A DNA stretch of 64,000 nt. Source: Caenorhabditis elegans. Lineage: Eukaryota; Nematoda; Chromadorea; Rhabditida; Rhabditidae. Shown here in pieces: positions 25,713 through 38,700 of the stretch. The number at the start of each line of letters is the position of its first letter. Position 1 is the first letter of the stretch. A model generated the notes under the pieces. That model was not told the origin of the DNA. It worked only from the letters and a program-made list of their open reading frames with translations, and searched no databases. The stretch is from the NCBI RefSeq assembly GCF_000002985.6, contig NC_003284.9:7936001-8000000 (forward strand), in the 5' to 3' direction. A program made the translations under genes and the position numbers.

Positions 25713-27233
25713 CGTCTCGCTACCTGAAATATACTCTTTGCAGCTTCAGAAACAATTAACACCAAAATAAAACATAACAGAGTACATTGAACAAACATTG
25801 TTGTCAATAAATTGGCCTGCTTGAGAGACTGTATCTACATATCGACATATCCGCGCGGCGCCAATGAAAAATTATTAGAGCAATAAAAAAATCTAGCGGC
25901 AAAGCATAGAGGAACAACTGAGAGGGAAAATGAGAATGAGAAGAGCGTAGTGCAAATTGTAACAGGAGATGAGTAAGAGGACCGGCGAGAAAAAAGAAGG
26001 ATAAATGAAATTGAGAAACGCAGAACGCAAAATAAAAACCCGCAGGGTCACTAGTTCGGTGATTGAGGTGGTTTTAGTTGAGTGTTTGAACGTGAAAACG
26101 GGGAAACAGTGGAAACAGTAGAAACCGGAGAGTAACAAACCGGGGCAACACTAAGTGTCGTCGATTCCGGCGCATTGTATGCAACACTAAATGTGCCGAA
26201 TGCTACGACACTACTTTTCTCTAATACTCCAAATCTATCACGCGTTCTTCGTGTCTCTTTTTTCTCTCCCATCTTCGCACTGTCTCTATCTGTCTCTCCC
26301 ACACACACACAAAAACAACGGCGAGTTTGGGCAGGCCGGACCGTACTGTTTTCCGCAATGAGTTCTGTAATTTACATGGTTTCAAATGGAGATTCAGAGA
26401 AAAAAGTGCGATACGCTATCAGCAGTCATCATGCACGTCTTTTCTTACACTTTTGAATGAATGGCCGGAGAAACGGAAAAGAACAAATGAAAAGTGATAA
26501 GAGAACACGAGAAAACGAAGAAGAAAGAATCAAATTGAAAATGCTCCAAGGCATTGGGTATTGCAATTCATCGATTAGAAGAATGTCAACAAACACACTC
26601 CCACCTTGTCCTGTCCAGCCTGAGGTGACTAACCGTCTAGAAATCAAAACATTTGGGTGTGCTGGGTAGTCAGTACCGATTCTCTTTTCAAAAATAAAAA
26701 TGAAAACTATTTCGGAAATAGGGCTAGAGATGATAAATTAGATAGGAAACATAAATAGATTGCAACTTCAATCAAATTTTTGAACTTCAGTTGCTGGAAA
26801 ATTATTTAGCAGTTAAAAAATTTAATGAAAATTACGAAATAAGACTATAATTTAACCGATATAAAAAAGATAATCGAACCTGTGACAGTTACTCATAAAT
26901 ACTTGACATTTTAATCGGTGAGTGTACGTAAATATAATAAGGAATAGTGTTTTCTAGCTGGAAACCAACTGTATTTACTACTAGTTAGTTTGACAAATGT
27001 GTATTTACCTGACTAATACAAAATCGTAAGAACAGTATCTATAGTAAAACTAATATATGACTGAAATTAACTTTTTTAAGAACCAAAATATTAAATTTTG
27101 TCACTGGTTCTTTAAATATATCCATATAACTTTTCTGAAAATTCTCACTGTTTTACAGTGTGAACTTCCAAGAGCAAGGTTATGTGACTGATTTGTCAAT
27201 AAATTTACTAGGTTCCGTAGTCGGCAACTCGTG

Positions 27234-27425
27234 GCCACTTCTCAACCTACTTTGGCCACTTTCTAACTGCCATTAGATTTCCACCACTTCCCACTTCTCG
27301 ACCAACTTTCGTCAACTTTCACACACTTTTTCTAGTTGCTTAGAGCGTAAAAACCCTGTTTAACCAACTTTTGCCACTTTTGCAAATGACAGTTAGAAAA
27401 TGGCTAAAGTTGGTTGAGAAGTGGC
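27234..27425. repeat. Inverted-repeat element, GCCACTTCTCAACC family
   Basis: The left arm GCCACTTCTCAACCTACTTT returns at the right end as AAAGTTGGTTGAGAAGTGGC. The inner words GGCCACTTTCTAACTG and CAGTTAGAAAATGGC also pair. The same end sequence, including a TTYGGTAAAYCGGC extension, occurs at 47325-47360, so these are two copies of one family. No clear target duplication is visible here. Confidence 0.7.
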
Positions 27426-29019
27426 GCCGATTTACCGAATAGATTAACATTCTCAGTAAAACATTCTGAATTTGTATCGTTAACAGAAACTTAACCCAAA
27501 TTTTAAATTTAGGGTTTCACTTCATTTAGAGGCTTGAAAACATTGCCTCAAAGATGTGCGACATATTTCTCTTGGAACATTAGATAAACTCACGAAATAC
27601 CCATTTCAATATTGTTGGATTGCGCCTTTGAGGCAGTTTTTGAACACTTTCCTAATTCTTTGGAAATGAGAAAAAGGTTATTATCAAAAAACTAAAAATG
27701 CTTCTTTAAAATTTTATGTAATTTTTTGATTAAAAACTTCGACACAACAATAAAACTAGTATCTTGTAATTGTGCAGAATAAATGTTGAAAATTTGCGTT
27801 AGTAAAAGAAACGTTTTAGCATCGAACTCCAGAAATTTTAATTAAACAATTTAAATTAAAAGTTTTATTCTATTTACTGAGGGAGGGCGATATCACCAGA
27901 AACGCAATTTTAATTGGTACACAATTCATTTAGAAAGAGCAATATTATGATTTTTACGAGCTGTAAACAATTTTCATTTGTACATTATCACAAAAACAAA
28001 ACGATAATGTTTCATACAGAAAATGGAACTCTGCATCGAAAGAAAGAAAACGAATGGATGCTTAGGGGATTACTCATCATCTCGGTTCAGAAACAGACAC
28101 ATTCATCTGTCACTTCTTCTCTTCCGAAAACTTATATTGACAACGATCTGTGTATGCATACACGCTTAGCTAAAAAGTGTTGAAATGCGCACTCCAGAAT
28201 GATTTGGTTTGGATGCGAGATGAATCACTCTCAACACTAGTGCGTAATGTATACGGGGGGCCTTGCTTGAACACATAGAAATGGAGGGTTCTTGTGAATA
28301 ATGGATACTATTGGGATGTCGAGAAGAATGAATCTTGCTGGTTTCATATTGCACCTATTTTACTAATTTCAAAATTTATTCCTACAACAAAAGTACTAGT
28401 TTTACTTTTTTGAAGTTGCAGTGCATGCTGATTCAAAATGGAGCATGCAGTGTTAAACTATTCATATGCAAATATAAATTTAAACGAATGTACATCACTT
28501 CTAAAATGAAATATCGAGAATGCACATGGAGTGTGAGAAACATAATAATCGCGAGGAGTGGCCACCAGCGACGACTATTCAATTTCAAATAGTTGCCGCG
28601 AGATAGGAGCTCTCTTCGGAGGAGCAAAATTTATGAGAAAAAGTAGCGGAGTTTCTTTCGTGGCTGGTCAGCGCGCTATTCTGATGTTTTTCTCGTTTCA
28701 ATTGAACTTCATTCTGTGACAAGCAGAGTGCCACCTGTTTTTGTCAAAGTTCATATTGGAGATAGTGAGGAAATGAAGCGATTCGCTATATTGATTGAAT
28801 TAGCTTTCAAGTGTCTTGGGGACATGTGGAGTGAACAAGCAATGTAGCATTTAAATCGTTCCAGAATTTTAGACAAACACTTTCATCCAAAAAAGAAAAT
28901 AACATGGTTTTTAATAATTTGATATGGAACTTTAAAGTGAAGAAGCTTTCAACAATTGATTTCAAAAATTTCAAATAGAATGACAAATTGTTTCAAATTT
29001 CATTTTTAAAAGGAGGAGC

Positions 29020-29310
29020 AGACCCAGTGGGGAAACTGAAAAAAACACTCATGGTGCGAAGATGACCAAATATTATATTAAAACATTTAATTTTTTTTTT
29101 TTTGAAATTTTCCAACTTCGTTTCAAAAGGTGATGATTACTCAGTTTTTCCTACTTTTTTGGAAGTCGTCGAGCGAAAAATTTTTTCTCAAAATTCGTGG
29201 TCTACTTCTGTTTCAAATATTAATATTCAAACATTGCAGGGTTTCAAACATGCGACAGTGCTGTAGTTTTCTCGAAAAATGACAACAACTCACTAATTGC
29301 TATTTGTGAC
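29020..29310. repeat. Dispersed repeat, copy 1
   Basis: It shares, in order, the words CACTCAT-GGTGCGAA, ACCAAATAT-ATA-TAAAAC, GTRATYACTCARTTTTT, CATGCGACA and CTCAGTAATAG-like motifs with 51720-51925, in the same orientation. The match is broken by indels, so both copies are old. It encodes nothing I recognise. Confidence 0.6.
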
Positions 29311-31248
29311 TGTCAGTATAAACTTGGGTACGATTTAAAACATTTTGTCGTATTTTAAGAAAATCATTAACAATGGATATATAAAAATGTTAGAAGTAAT
29401 GTCGAAACTAACAAAAAACGGCAAATGGTATTTCTGGTCCCGTTGTATACTAATTATCACATTTCAATACGGCGTTTGACTGTCTGGCATACCCTAGACC
29501 ACCTGTTGACAAAAATCGGCTTATAAGATCAGGATTGTGGCGGAAAAATTTGATGGCCAAATGTCTGTTGTGCCCGCGATATGTGGTAGGTACACGATGG
29601 TCAAGAAAGGCAAAAAGAGGGGGGAGAGAATTGATTTGTTCGGAAGATATGCACAAGTAATGACCCGGTGCCACGCACGCTGACACCCCCTTCATTCCGA
29701 GTGTTCATGACAAAAACAGAGGTCAGATGGATTGAGGGAGAAGGAAATGGACGGAAAAAATGGTCTTCAAGAGAGTGAACGTGTGTGTGTGTCTGTGTGT
29801 GTGCTGACGTTGAGCAAGTCGCTCAATATTGGTTATTCTGTTGCGTGTGGAGCGGCCGGAACAAGTCTTATGTCACATTCTTTTGACAACAGATTGGTTT
29901 TTGCTATGGAAAATACGCTTGAAGACAAAAATTGCTCTCAATGGTTTTCCGTGATTTTTGAATTTTTTTTTCAAAATGAAGTGTTAAAAATTGAACTTCT
30001 ACTTTTACAGTTTTTAGGTTTACCTTACACTTCGTTGAGCTGAAAGCGATGAAATGCTTCAGTGAAACTTTTCTTCAATTTTTATATAGCATCAATGTCA
30101 AATTTTCTGAAAACTTTTTGAACTTTTGACTTTTTGAAAATAACTTTGAACAGTGTTGCAAGTTAGTGTTGCTAGAAGTTCCTAAATTCCAATTAAAATA
30201 ATTTCTTTACTCGTATAAATTTTTTATGTACTTTTAAGTTGTTTTGAATGACAGTAATAAAGGTGTTTTGAACGGCTTTTTGGCAGCACAAGTTTCAGTT
30301 GTTTTTACCTAAAATAATTAGAAATATGGTATTTCTGTCGTTTACCAATGAAGTAGTCGTGCTAACCATTTAAAAAAATTGACACCTCTTTACTATTAAA
30401 GAACAATTTTCATTAAAAAAAAACAAAATAATTGAGCATTTGAGCCGACCTCTTATGAGCATATATTTGAACGGTTTTGGAAAAATACTATTTTTGTGTA
30501 TCATTCGATTACACATGATGTTTGCTTTCCTAACGAAAGCAGTACTACTTCATGGTACATGACTCATTAAGAGTGCTCTAACCCAAAACAGTTTGTCATA
30601 AAAAATCTGTTTGAAAAATGTGTGAAACCATTGGAATTCGATAAGAAAAGAGTCAGCCAATAGTAACAAACATTTTGAAAAAGAAAACGAAATAGAAGAA
30701 AGGCGATGAGTAATTACCAGTGTTTCCAGGTGAGTGATACCGGTTGAAAAGGGGAAGGAACAATATAAAAAGAAGAGATGATTCAATTACTTTTTGCGCG
30801 TCCATCGTTTTGCAAATGTATAGGACATACAAGAAAACTAAAGAAATAAGGAAGGAACACAAAAAGTTTTCTTTGAATTTCATTTGAAATCCATTAGAAA
30901 AGAATTTCCCCTCCTACGCAAACATATACTTTTTCACTGGAAATGAAATGATTGATCTTTCTTTCTTCACATATAGGAAATAGACATTTATGCCCTGGAG
31001 CAGAAATAACTTTAGCGTAAACACAATTTTTTGGGCAACTCTAGGTTGACGGGAGTGTAGGGTCAAATACTGGCACATGCATGTGTTTATGGCATAATAG
31101 GATGACTGTTGCCCATAGCAGGTGCGCATCGTATACCGGATTAGGTTCATTTTGAGAGGAGTGAATGGTCAAGAATTTGAATAGAAAATGGTGGATCAAG
31201 AGTCGATAAAAGGTTATAGACCAAATTGGAAAGTTCATATAAGTATGT

Positions 31249-31289
31249 AGTAATCTAGATCACTGCTCTAGATTATTTTCTAGATTACT
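31249..31289. repeat. Short perfect inverted repeat
   Basis: AGTAATCTAGA is followed 19 nt later by TCTAGATTACT, with an internal TCTAGATTA copy. It could form a small hairpin. There is no other sign of function. Confidence 0.5.
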
Positions 31290-33539
31290 TAGGGTGGAAC
31301 ATCCAATTTGTTGGAACTGTTGGCAAAATGGGTGTGGCGCTGTGTTTTGGGTATCAACAGAACGAAACTTAAATTTTATAGCAATGATGAGATTCTTCAA
31401 GACACGAGTGAACAATACTAAAAAAGGATATTCCAATATTTTCTCTCAAAACGCTAAGTATCATTCAAATTATCTTATCGCAACCTTGAGTTCTGTAACT
31501 GACTTCAATTGTTAAATATGTCAGTGTTATTATACAGTGTTATTGTTTAATTTTTATGCAATCCTATAAATTTTTAAGAATATTTATAACTCAATGCATA
31601 CAATGCTAGAAATGAGCAAGGTCACACTCGTTTTGAAAAATGTTCGAAAGTAAAAAACAAATTTCTTTTAAATTTCAAACTGATAAATATATTGTGGAAG
31701 CGGCTATACTTTTGTATTCAAAGCTTTCTCATCACTAATTTTCACAACCAAAATTATTGCTAGGACATCTAATCAAAATATCTGTATTCAACGAAGTACA
31801 AAATTTAAACACTTATCGTTGCAGAAAAAAAATTAAACCTGTTGCAAAAAGGAAGCATTTGAAACGCAATCATAATCACAAGAAAACACATCGAAAGTGT
31901 CTGTGAAATGATGAAATGGAACAGAAGAAACCTAAAAAAAAGACGTGGACGAGGTATTCTTTGTCTTTATGGAATCAATCGCTCATCATAATAATGCTCG
32001 TCAAGACCATATGGCACCAAGACGTCGATGTGTGTTTATATGCGTGTTTGATGGCCAAAACGAACGCAGTAGCCGGATAAAAAGAAAGCAGTTGCGCGCA
32101 GTGTCCAGCTAACGGTGCGCTCTCAGCAAGAAAAAAAAATGCGTGGAGGGGTCACTTAGTTCTTTGAAGACGCCGGCAATACAGAGGAAGACGCACCAAA
32201 TCGTATGGAGAAGATGACATACATATCAGTATGTTTGCTTGGGCTTACGCAATGCAATGATGGAGAGGGTCCTTTTATGAAGCGGAAGGATTTGGAAGAA
32301 AATACGAGACTACATGTGCATAAGACGAATGAGGGAGTGGGGGTAGCAGGCTTCAGTTGTAAAAAAATAAAATTTGTGTTCAAGAAATGAAAAGAACTTA
32401 TGTTTGAATGTTGTTAAAATTTCACCACCTGTGGAAATCCACAATTCTTAAGATAACTCTTAGCTTCTGAATCAAATTTTCGAGCCTATGATTAAATAAA
32501 TCAGAAATTCCTTCTTTTTTAAAAACATATCTAACATATTAAAATACTATAATACAAAAACGTAACAAAATAAGTCACGGAACTCTATTCAAAGTGTAGA
32601 ATCTCTTTATCTATTCAAGAAATACGAGATATACATCTCATGAAAACAGAGCCTTCCCGTTAAACTGTTACGTCCCACTTAATTATAGGGGTGTCAAAAG
32701 AGACTGTGACACAACCATAGAAAATTGAGAGACCATAATCCACTCAATTTATTGTCGTTTAAATGAACATTCTAAGTGACCCTAAGTGTGACCGGAGGAA
32801 AGGACATAATAACCTGTTGACACCGTTGTCTTAGCACTTGGCATGCAAAACTGCTAGAGAAAAACACGGCTGTGCAAATACAATAAGGTTATTACCAAGA
32901 AGCTGGTAACTAGATAGCAGTTAGAGAATGTGCTATGCCAATAATTTTATGAGGTAGCAGAGCCAAGGGAAGCATGGTACATCCCAATGATCTCCCAACT
33001 TTGCAAGAGAAATATCTTAAAACGCATAAACGAAGACTGATCCAATCTCTCTTTAGATTTTGACTGATACGTGCACACGATCTGTTCGACGTTTTCGCTG
33101 CAAAAATTTAATATCAACGGTCCAACGTTGTTGAAATAATGAGTTGCCAATACCGAACTTATAATTATAGTCAAACATATTATTTTTCATTACCTCCCCC
33201 ATAGACTTAGGAACTACCGATCCCTGTTGAAGGGGGTACCTGTTGAAGTCGCATAAAGCGCGCGAATAAATTATATTTTTGATTCAAACTAATCTGGACA
33301 TTTTTTGATTTTTGTTTGACGCATGGTGGCACTTTGAAATTTCAGATCTTTGAAATGATTTTGTTTTAATCCGCTGTACATTTCTATGTGTTCTAAACTT
33401 TGAGCTTCACTGAACCTTCGTTTGATATCAAAAAAAATAATGAATAATGAATAATGATCTCTCAAAATTACATATTTTGAATGAAAATCATTGTGTGGGA
33501 ATATGCCGACATTACTCCCACCGAGAGCATACCCCCAAA

Positions 33540-35760
33540 AATGTTTTCAGTGTTTTATCACAATTGGATTTTCAGTTCGAAGATGCAAAAGCTCATAGCC
33601 AAAGTTGTTCCGTTATACTATTTCAAACAAGTAATAATCATAATGTCACACACCTTTTATGTACATTTCAACGAAACATGTCAATGTGACATTGCTCAAT
33701 TGTTTTGGTAAGCTCCATGTGGGGTACATAAATTTTAAACTTTTTTTCTGACGCATCTAATAAAATTATACCTTTTTTGAAGATGTTTGAGCTTGTCATG
33801 AGTAGTGATTTATAATTGCAGAGTTATTATTCAACTGATTCATCTTATGAATGTTTTTTCTCGCCCTAAAATTATTGGGCAGAAAACGTTAGATTGTTGT
33901 TTGTAGATTTTTTGATCCTTAATTTAAAATGCTAAATTGAAACAGTTGAATAGACATTAAGTTTTTGAATTCAATATTACAAAACCCCAAAGTCGAAAAA
34001 GTCACAGATTTTGCTTTGTTGCAAACATGTAATAACAACACAAACTTTTATTTGTCAATGTTCACGAGCATTCCCAATAAAACTTTCCAATTTTGTTGTT
34101 TTTTAAGTTCAGACAACCTCATTTTTGTAATATCACTTTTGGAACTCCCTTGTTCCTTATCAATCAGAAGAGAAAAAATATTTTGTTAGATTTTTAAACT
34201 TTTTATACTTAAAGAATCATAATTACAGCTTTTCCAACATGTTCATCTTGAATTTTTTTGTACTTTTAATTATAGATAACACAAAACTAGCATTTCTACG
34301 TTTTACTGACTAGTAGTCGGAAAGTTTGTATGTTTTAAGGCATTATATAGTACTAAGACTTTTAGAAAATGTTATATAATACAAATAGAACTGCTATGAC
34401 AAGAACAGCAATGTTTACGTTTTTGTGAGAAAACAGTTAACGTCCTTATTACAATGAGTAAATGTCAGTCAAAACTTTCTAGAAAACATTTCTCGTTTTT
34501 CTCAGAAAAGTTTGAGTTCAAAGTTACATCGAGCCAAAATCAGAAATGTTTTTTCACCATATAGAAAAATGTTGATGTAGTAAGTAAACATCTGAAAATC
34601 AGAGTTTTTAAAAGGAATTACAACATAATTATATACATTTTTTTCTTTCTTGATTATTTTGTTAAAATATAAATTTCTTAAGATGTTATAGTTGTTGTTA
34701 TAATCAGAAAATAGTTCAAAAGTTGGAATTGTTCTGTTATACATACATACTACAGTAAAAATTGAAAAATAACACAAACCTTCAAATGTTCATGTTCATG
34801 TTTATTTTTAATAAAGGATGTGAATTTTGCTCGATTGTTTTGAACAGCTTTATTTTTGAACGTTATTATTCAAAATGGTAGTTTCAACTGATTTATCTGA
34901 TAAATTTTCACATTTTTACAATGTTTAAGGTTTCCGTGTTTAGTGAGTCATAATTACAGCATATTATACAAATGATAGGTATTTGTGTCACTGCAATCAT
35001 AAGGCCCATATAATTTTGTATTCCTAAATGTTTTCTTGTTCAAAATCGTATTTGCTCCAAGACACTGTATAGCAGTGCTGTGCGGCTCTTGAAAAAAGTC
35101 GGAATTTTTTCGGCTCTCGGCTCGCGCCCAGAGCCGAAAAAGCCACAAAATGTCGGCTCTCGGCGCGCGCCGTGAGCCGAGAGCCGCACAGCACTGATGT
35201 ATTGTACTATGCTTTCTAAATTCTAAGCTTGTAGGATGTAAGGAGGAGGACCACGGAGAACTACATACTCAAAAAATTTCAGATCCCATTTTTTCTAGTT
35301 CAAAGTGTATTCCGCAGCTAATATTGTGTGTAGTCATCTATTTAAAGCTCTGTTTTGAAAAACTTACTTGCAACTTGAAAGTCCAGGAATAAGCTGGAAT
35401 ACTTTATATATTTTTTCTCACAATGAGATTTTCAGTTCCAAGATTCAAATATCCAAAATTGGGATTGTTCTGTATCAAATATGTAACAATAACAGACGCA
35501 TTGTTGATTTTTTATGTGCATATGCTTTTGACTAGGAAATATAAAATGTTCCCAATCGTTCTGCGAAGTTTCATCTTTTCAACACTATTTTGAATGCCCG
35601 CTTCTTTGGGTCCATTATCCTAAGATCAAAAACAAATTTTAGATGTTTAAACTCTTCATGGCTTGTTGAGTCATAACAACTATCATTAACCAACGTACTC
35701 AACCTTTTGGTAGTTTTTTCTGTCCCCAAATTACAGAGTACAACACTTCAATAACGTGTA
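33540..35760. repeat. Cluster of diverged direct repeats
   Basis: Four segments, near 33540, 33970, 34700 and 35420, share the same order of words: a CAAAAGTTGG-ATTGTTCTGTTATAC-like core, then ATGTAA-AATAACA-AC, and about 250 nt later GAGTCATAATTACAGC-like sequence (33805, 34215, 34943, 35666). The spacing is about 425, 730 and 720 nt. Similarity is modest. A related block, with TATTTCTGTCGTTTACC and AGTAGTCG, also appears at about 30060-30420. Confidence 0.5.
35073..35196. mobile_element. Small hAT-like fold-back element
   Basis: A 124-bp GC-rich unit in AT-rich surroundings. It starts CAGTGCTGTGCGGCTCT and ends with its 17-base reverse complement. The interior is CGGCTCTCGGC words facing each other, so nearly the whole unit can fold into one hairpin. 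The flanking octamers CTGTATAG and ATGTATTG agree at 6 of 8 positions, consistent with a decayed hAT target duplication. Confidence 0.7.
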
Positions 35761-38700
35761 GATGTTTGATAAAGTATTAACATAATGTTTGAAGTTTCCA
35801 CATGAGTACGCTAGTTGTTTTTTCTTCGTTTGTTTCAAAATTCTTCAATACTTTTTTTTCTAACGTCAGTTTTGTCATCATTCCAAAACATGAGCCTACC
35901 TCCTCTCAGCTTCCCATTTCAGACTTTATTTGTATGAAGATTATCGCGTTTTGTAGTTCTTTGATTTTTGCTTGGCTGCGTGTTTCAACCCATAGCACTT
36001 ATTCTATAATTCTTGTCGAAATTGAAGATATTTCTTTTTTTTTCTAACTCACATGTAAGATTACAAAAATATATGGCTCAAGATTCTGTTGAAACGTGAA
36101 AAATTGAATTCCAAATCCTTTTAAAGCGTTGTAAGTACTATCCCCGTAAAACACAATGTGTTTACACTTTTCGGGCTTACGTTTTTAATAAGTTTTATTA
36201 ATAGAAACTGTAGTTTTAAAACATAGTTGAAATTAAAAATAATTACATATTTCAAATTATTCTATTCAAAGCTTTCCAACTTTGACTTTGTTTGATGCTG
36301 ATCTAAAAATATGTTTGATCGCTGTTCTTCGTTTTATAAATGTTTAACTTTTTATTTTTTTTATTGCCTATTCCTCTAAATTTTTAATCTATGTATTCAG
36401 ATTTTTCAATGTGAAAATTTTTTTCTCAATCTAATTTTTTATCTTTCAAATATGGTCTCTTTCGTTTTCTTTCATCACTCTATTGTTCATCGCTTTATTG
36501 TTTTCTGAAAACACTTTTGATAGTACACGAATATTGCATACTTACCATTTCTTCTGATCTTATCTTTTTGCTTCCTGTGAGGGCGGCGAAGAGGGCTAGC
36601 ACGTAGAAAATGTGTCTTGATACCCAAACTACTTGAGGACCAAAACACATAAAGCGCAGATTTATGTGACCGACTAGCGTGTTACAAGATATTTTCCGAA
36701 GTATTAGTAAAACCAACAGCTTAGATGCATTTTCAGACGAGTGTGGGAGTTTTTGAAAAGATACGTGAGGTCAAAGAATTAAATGATCTCAGATATAATA
36801 CCGTAGGTTCAAACACCAAGAAGAAACTGATTGAAGATGACATTCACAATTAAGTTTCTCGAATATTTCCTACCGGTTGTTTACTGTTCTACAGTTCCGA
36901 ACATTCTTCTTCTCTTTTTGTGTCTTTCCGATTTCATTTATCATTTTTCCTCTTTATTTTTTCTCTTTTTTCCGCCCTGCAAACTGATCAAACCAAATTA
37001 GGGAACAACATGCCATTTTGGTCTAGATAAATCTTTTCGTAACAGTGGTTGACTTAAGAATCAAAAACTGATGCTCAATGGCGTCATCAAACTAATACAA
37101 TTCGAAAGTTTGTCTATTTGAATATCTGGATTAATCAGCAAGGGGTTTTCTATAGGTTGACGACTTGGTCACGCAATAATCGGCTACAAAAGCCCAGAAA
37201 AATTGAATGATTTATCATAAGTCGTTTAAATTTATTTCCGGAAGCTTACAAATCCATTACTTACAGTGAAGATTTGTAATAATTGAGAATGATACATTTT
37301 TCACAGTCACTAGAAAGTTCCTTCAAACATACCGTATTTCACCTGTTAGTTTTGCACCCCTCTTTCTGTCAGAACAGCAATTCCTTGCGGAAACTTCAAC
37401 AATTTCGTCATTTTTGGCTAAAATAAATTTTAAAGTGTGAATATAATTGATAAATTAATAAAAAGTATGTATTTTGTATGATCAGAATGTATCAAATCTA
37501 GTTGTTGATGAGAAATGGTCAATAGTCTTGCAGTCTCTATTAGTCTTGCATGCAAGACGAAAACAGAAATACTGTATTTTGAGCTTCACAATTAAGTGCA
37601 GTGTGCCACAGTAAATATTTAACTGGTAAAATATTTCAAAAAATTAGACAAATAACCTGTCACGATAGTTTTAATGCAAATTACCGTAGATGATTCTGAT
37701 CCTTTTCTAAAAAGAAGTGGTGCTATACGTCCTACCAAAATTGCTATATAAACCGTCGAAACTGTAGTTAGAGCTACAACATTTATTTTCTCGAGACTAC
37801 TTCAAATTATTTTCAGATCTTTTGTCGCTTATTTTGTTATATTATAAAATTGTTGTCCCAATTATTTTCGGCAATCCTTCTTTGTTTTTTGAGTATATGT
37901 TTTTTATGATTACTAAATTGTGAGAGCCAATTCACCACGATCAATTTTAGATCAAGAACTTTAGTGACACCAATTTCCCTTTTCCCAATAAACATGAACA
38001 ACACGCGAACCACATTACTTTTTCAAGTATACTCCGACTACTCCGATTCAAATGATTACAAATATTTTGTGAGATTTTCATATTGTACATTCAAAGAAAC
38101 ATCAACAGCATTTCGATGACTGCATTTCTGACCAAAAGAAACGAATGCCATAAATCCATTCAGAACGGGCACATTCGCAGAAATGGCATCTTTCTTTACG
38201 ATGCCATGGACACGTTTCTGCATTTACTTCTCAGTGTTTTTGTTCATATAGTCACACCTACCTATCAGGGGTGAGCGGAAATTGAAACTTAATTGCAATT
38301 GTTGAATTTTTCACATTATATTCACTTGCCAGTCTTTGTGAATTCCCACAACGCACACTGCGCCCGTCGCTTTGTGTGTAATAAATGTGATTGAATAGAA
38401 ACACAATTTTTTGCTCTAAATCTACAGTTCAATCTCATTTCCCAAGGATCTGGAATGCCCGCCGAGCTTTTGAACCAGACATGTTTAATTTCTAAACCCA
38501 TTTTGAGAAACGGTTAAATATGAGTTTAAAGCTATAAAATTACCGGAGTGAGCTTGCGACAAGCTTCTCGAAATGCTCAGATCTGCATTGGCGCTCTCAG
38601 GACATTCAGGTAGACATTATGTTTTTTTGCCAATGCATATCATTTTCTTGATTATAGAGAAATTTGAAAAATGTCTGGAATTTTTTTCACAAATCGAAAA

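Noticed and set aside
32950..32957. TGAGGTAG, the let-7 family seed
   Set aside because: The flanks do not fold into a miRNA-type hairpin by eye.
36495..36716. Minus frame with hydrophobic segment FYVLALFAALTG followed by a good GTAAGT donor
   Set aside because: No start with a matching acceptor and no downstream exon on the minus strand, so a secreted-peptide gene could not be supported.
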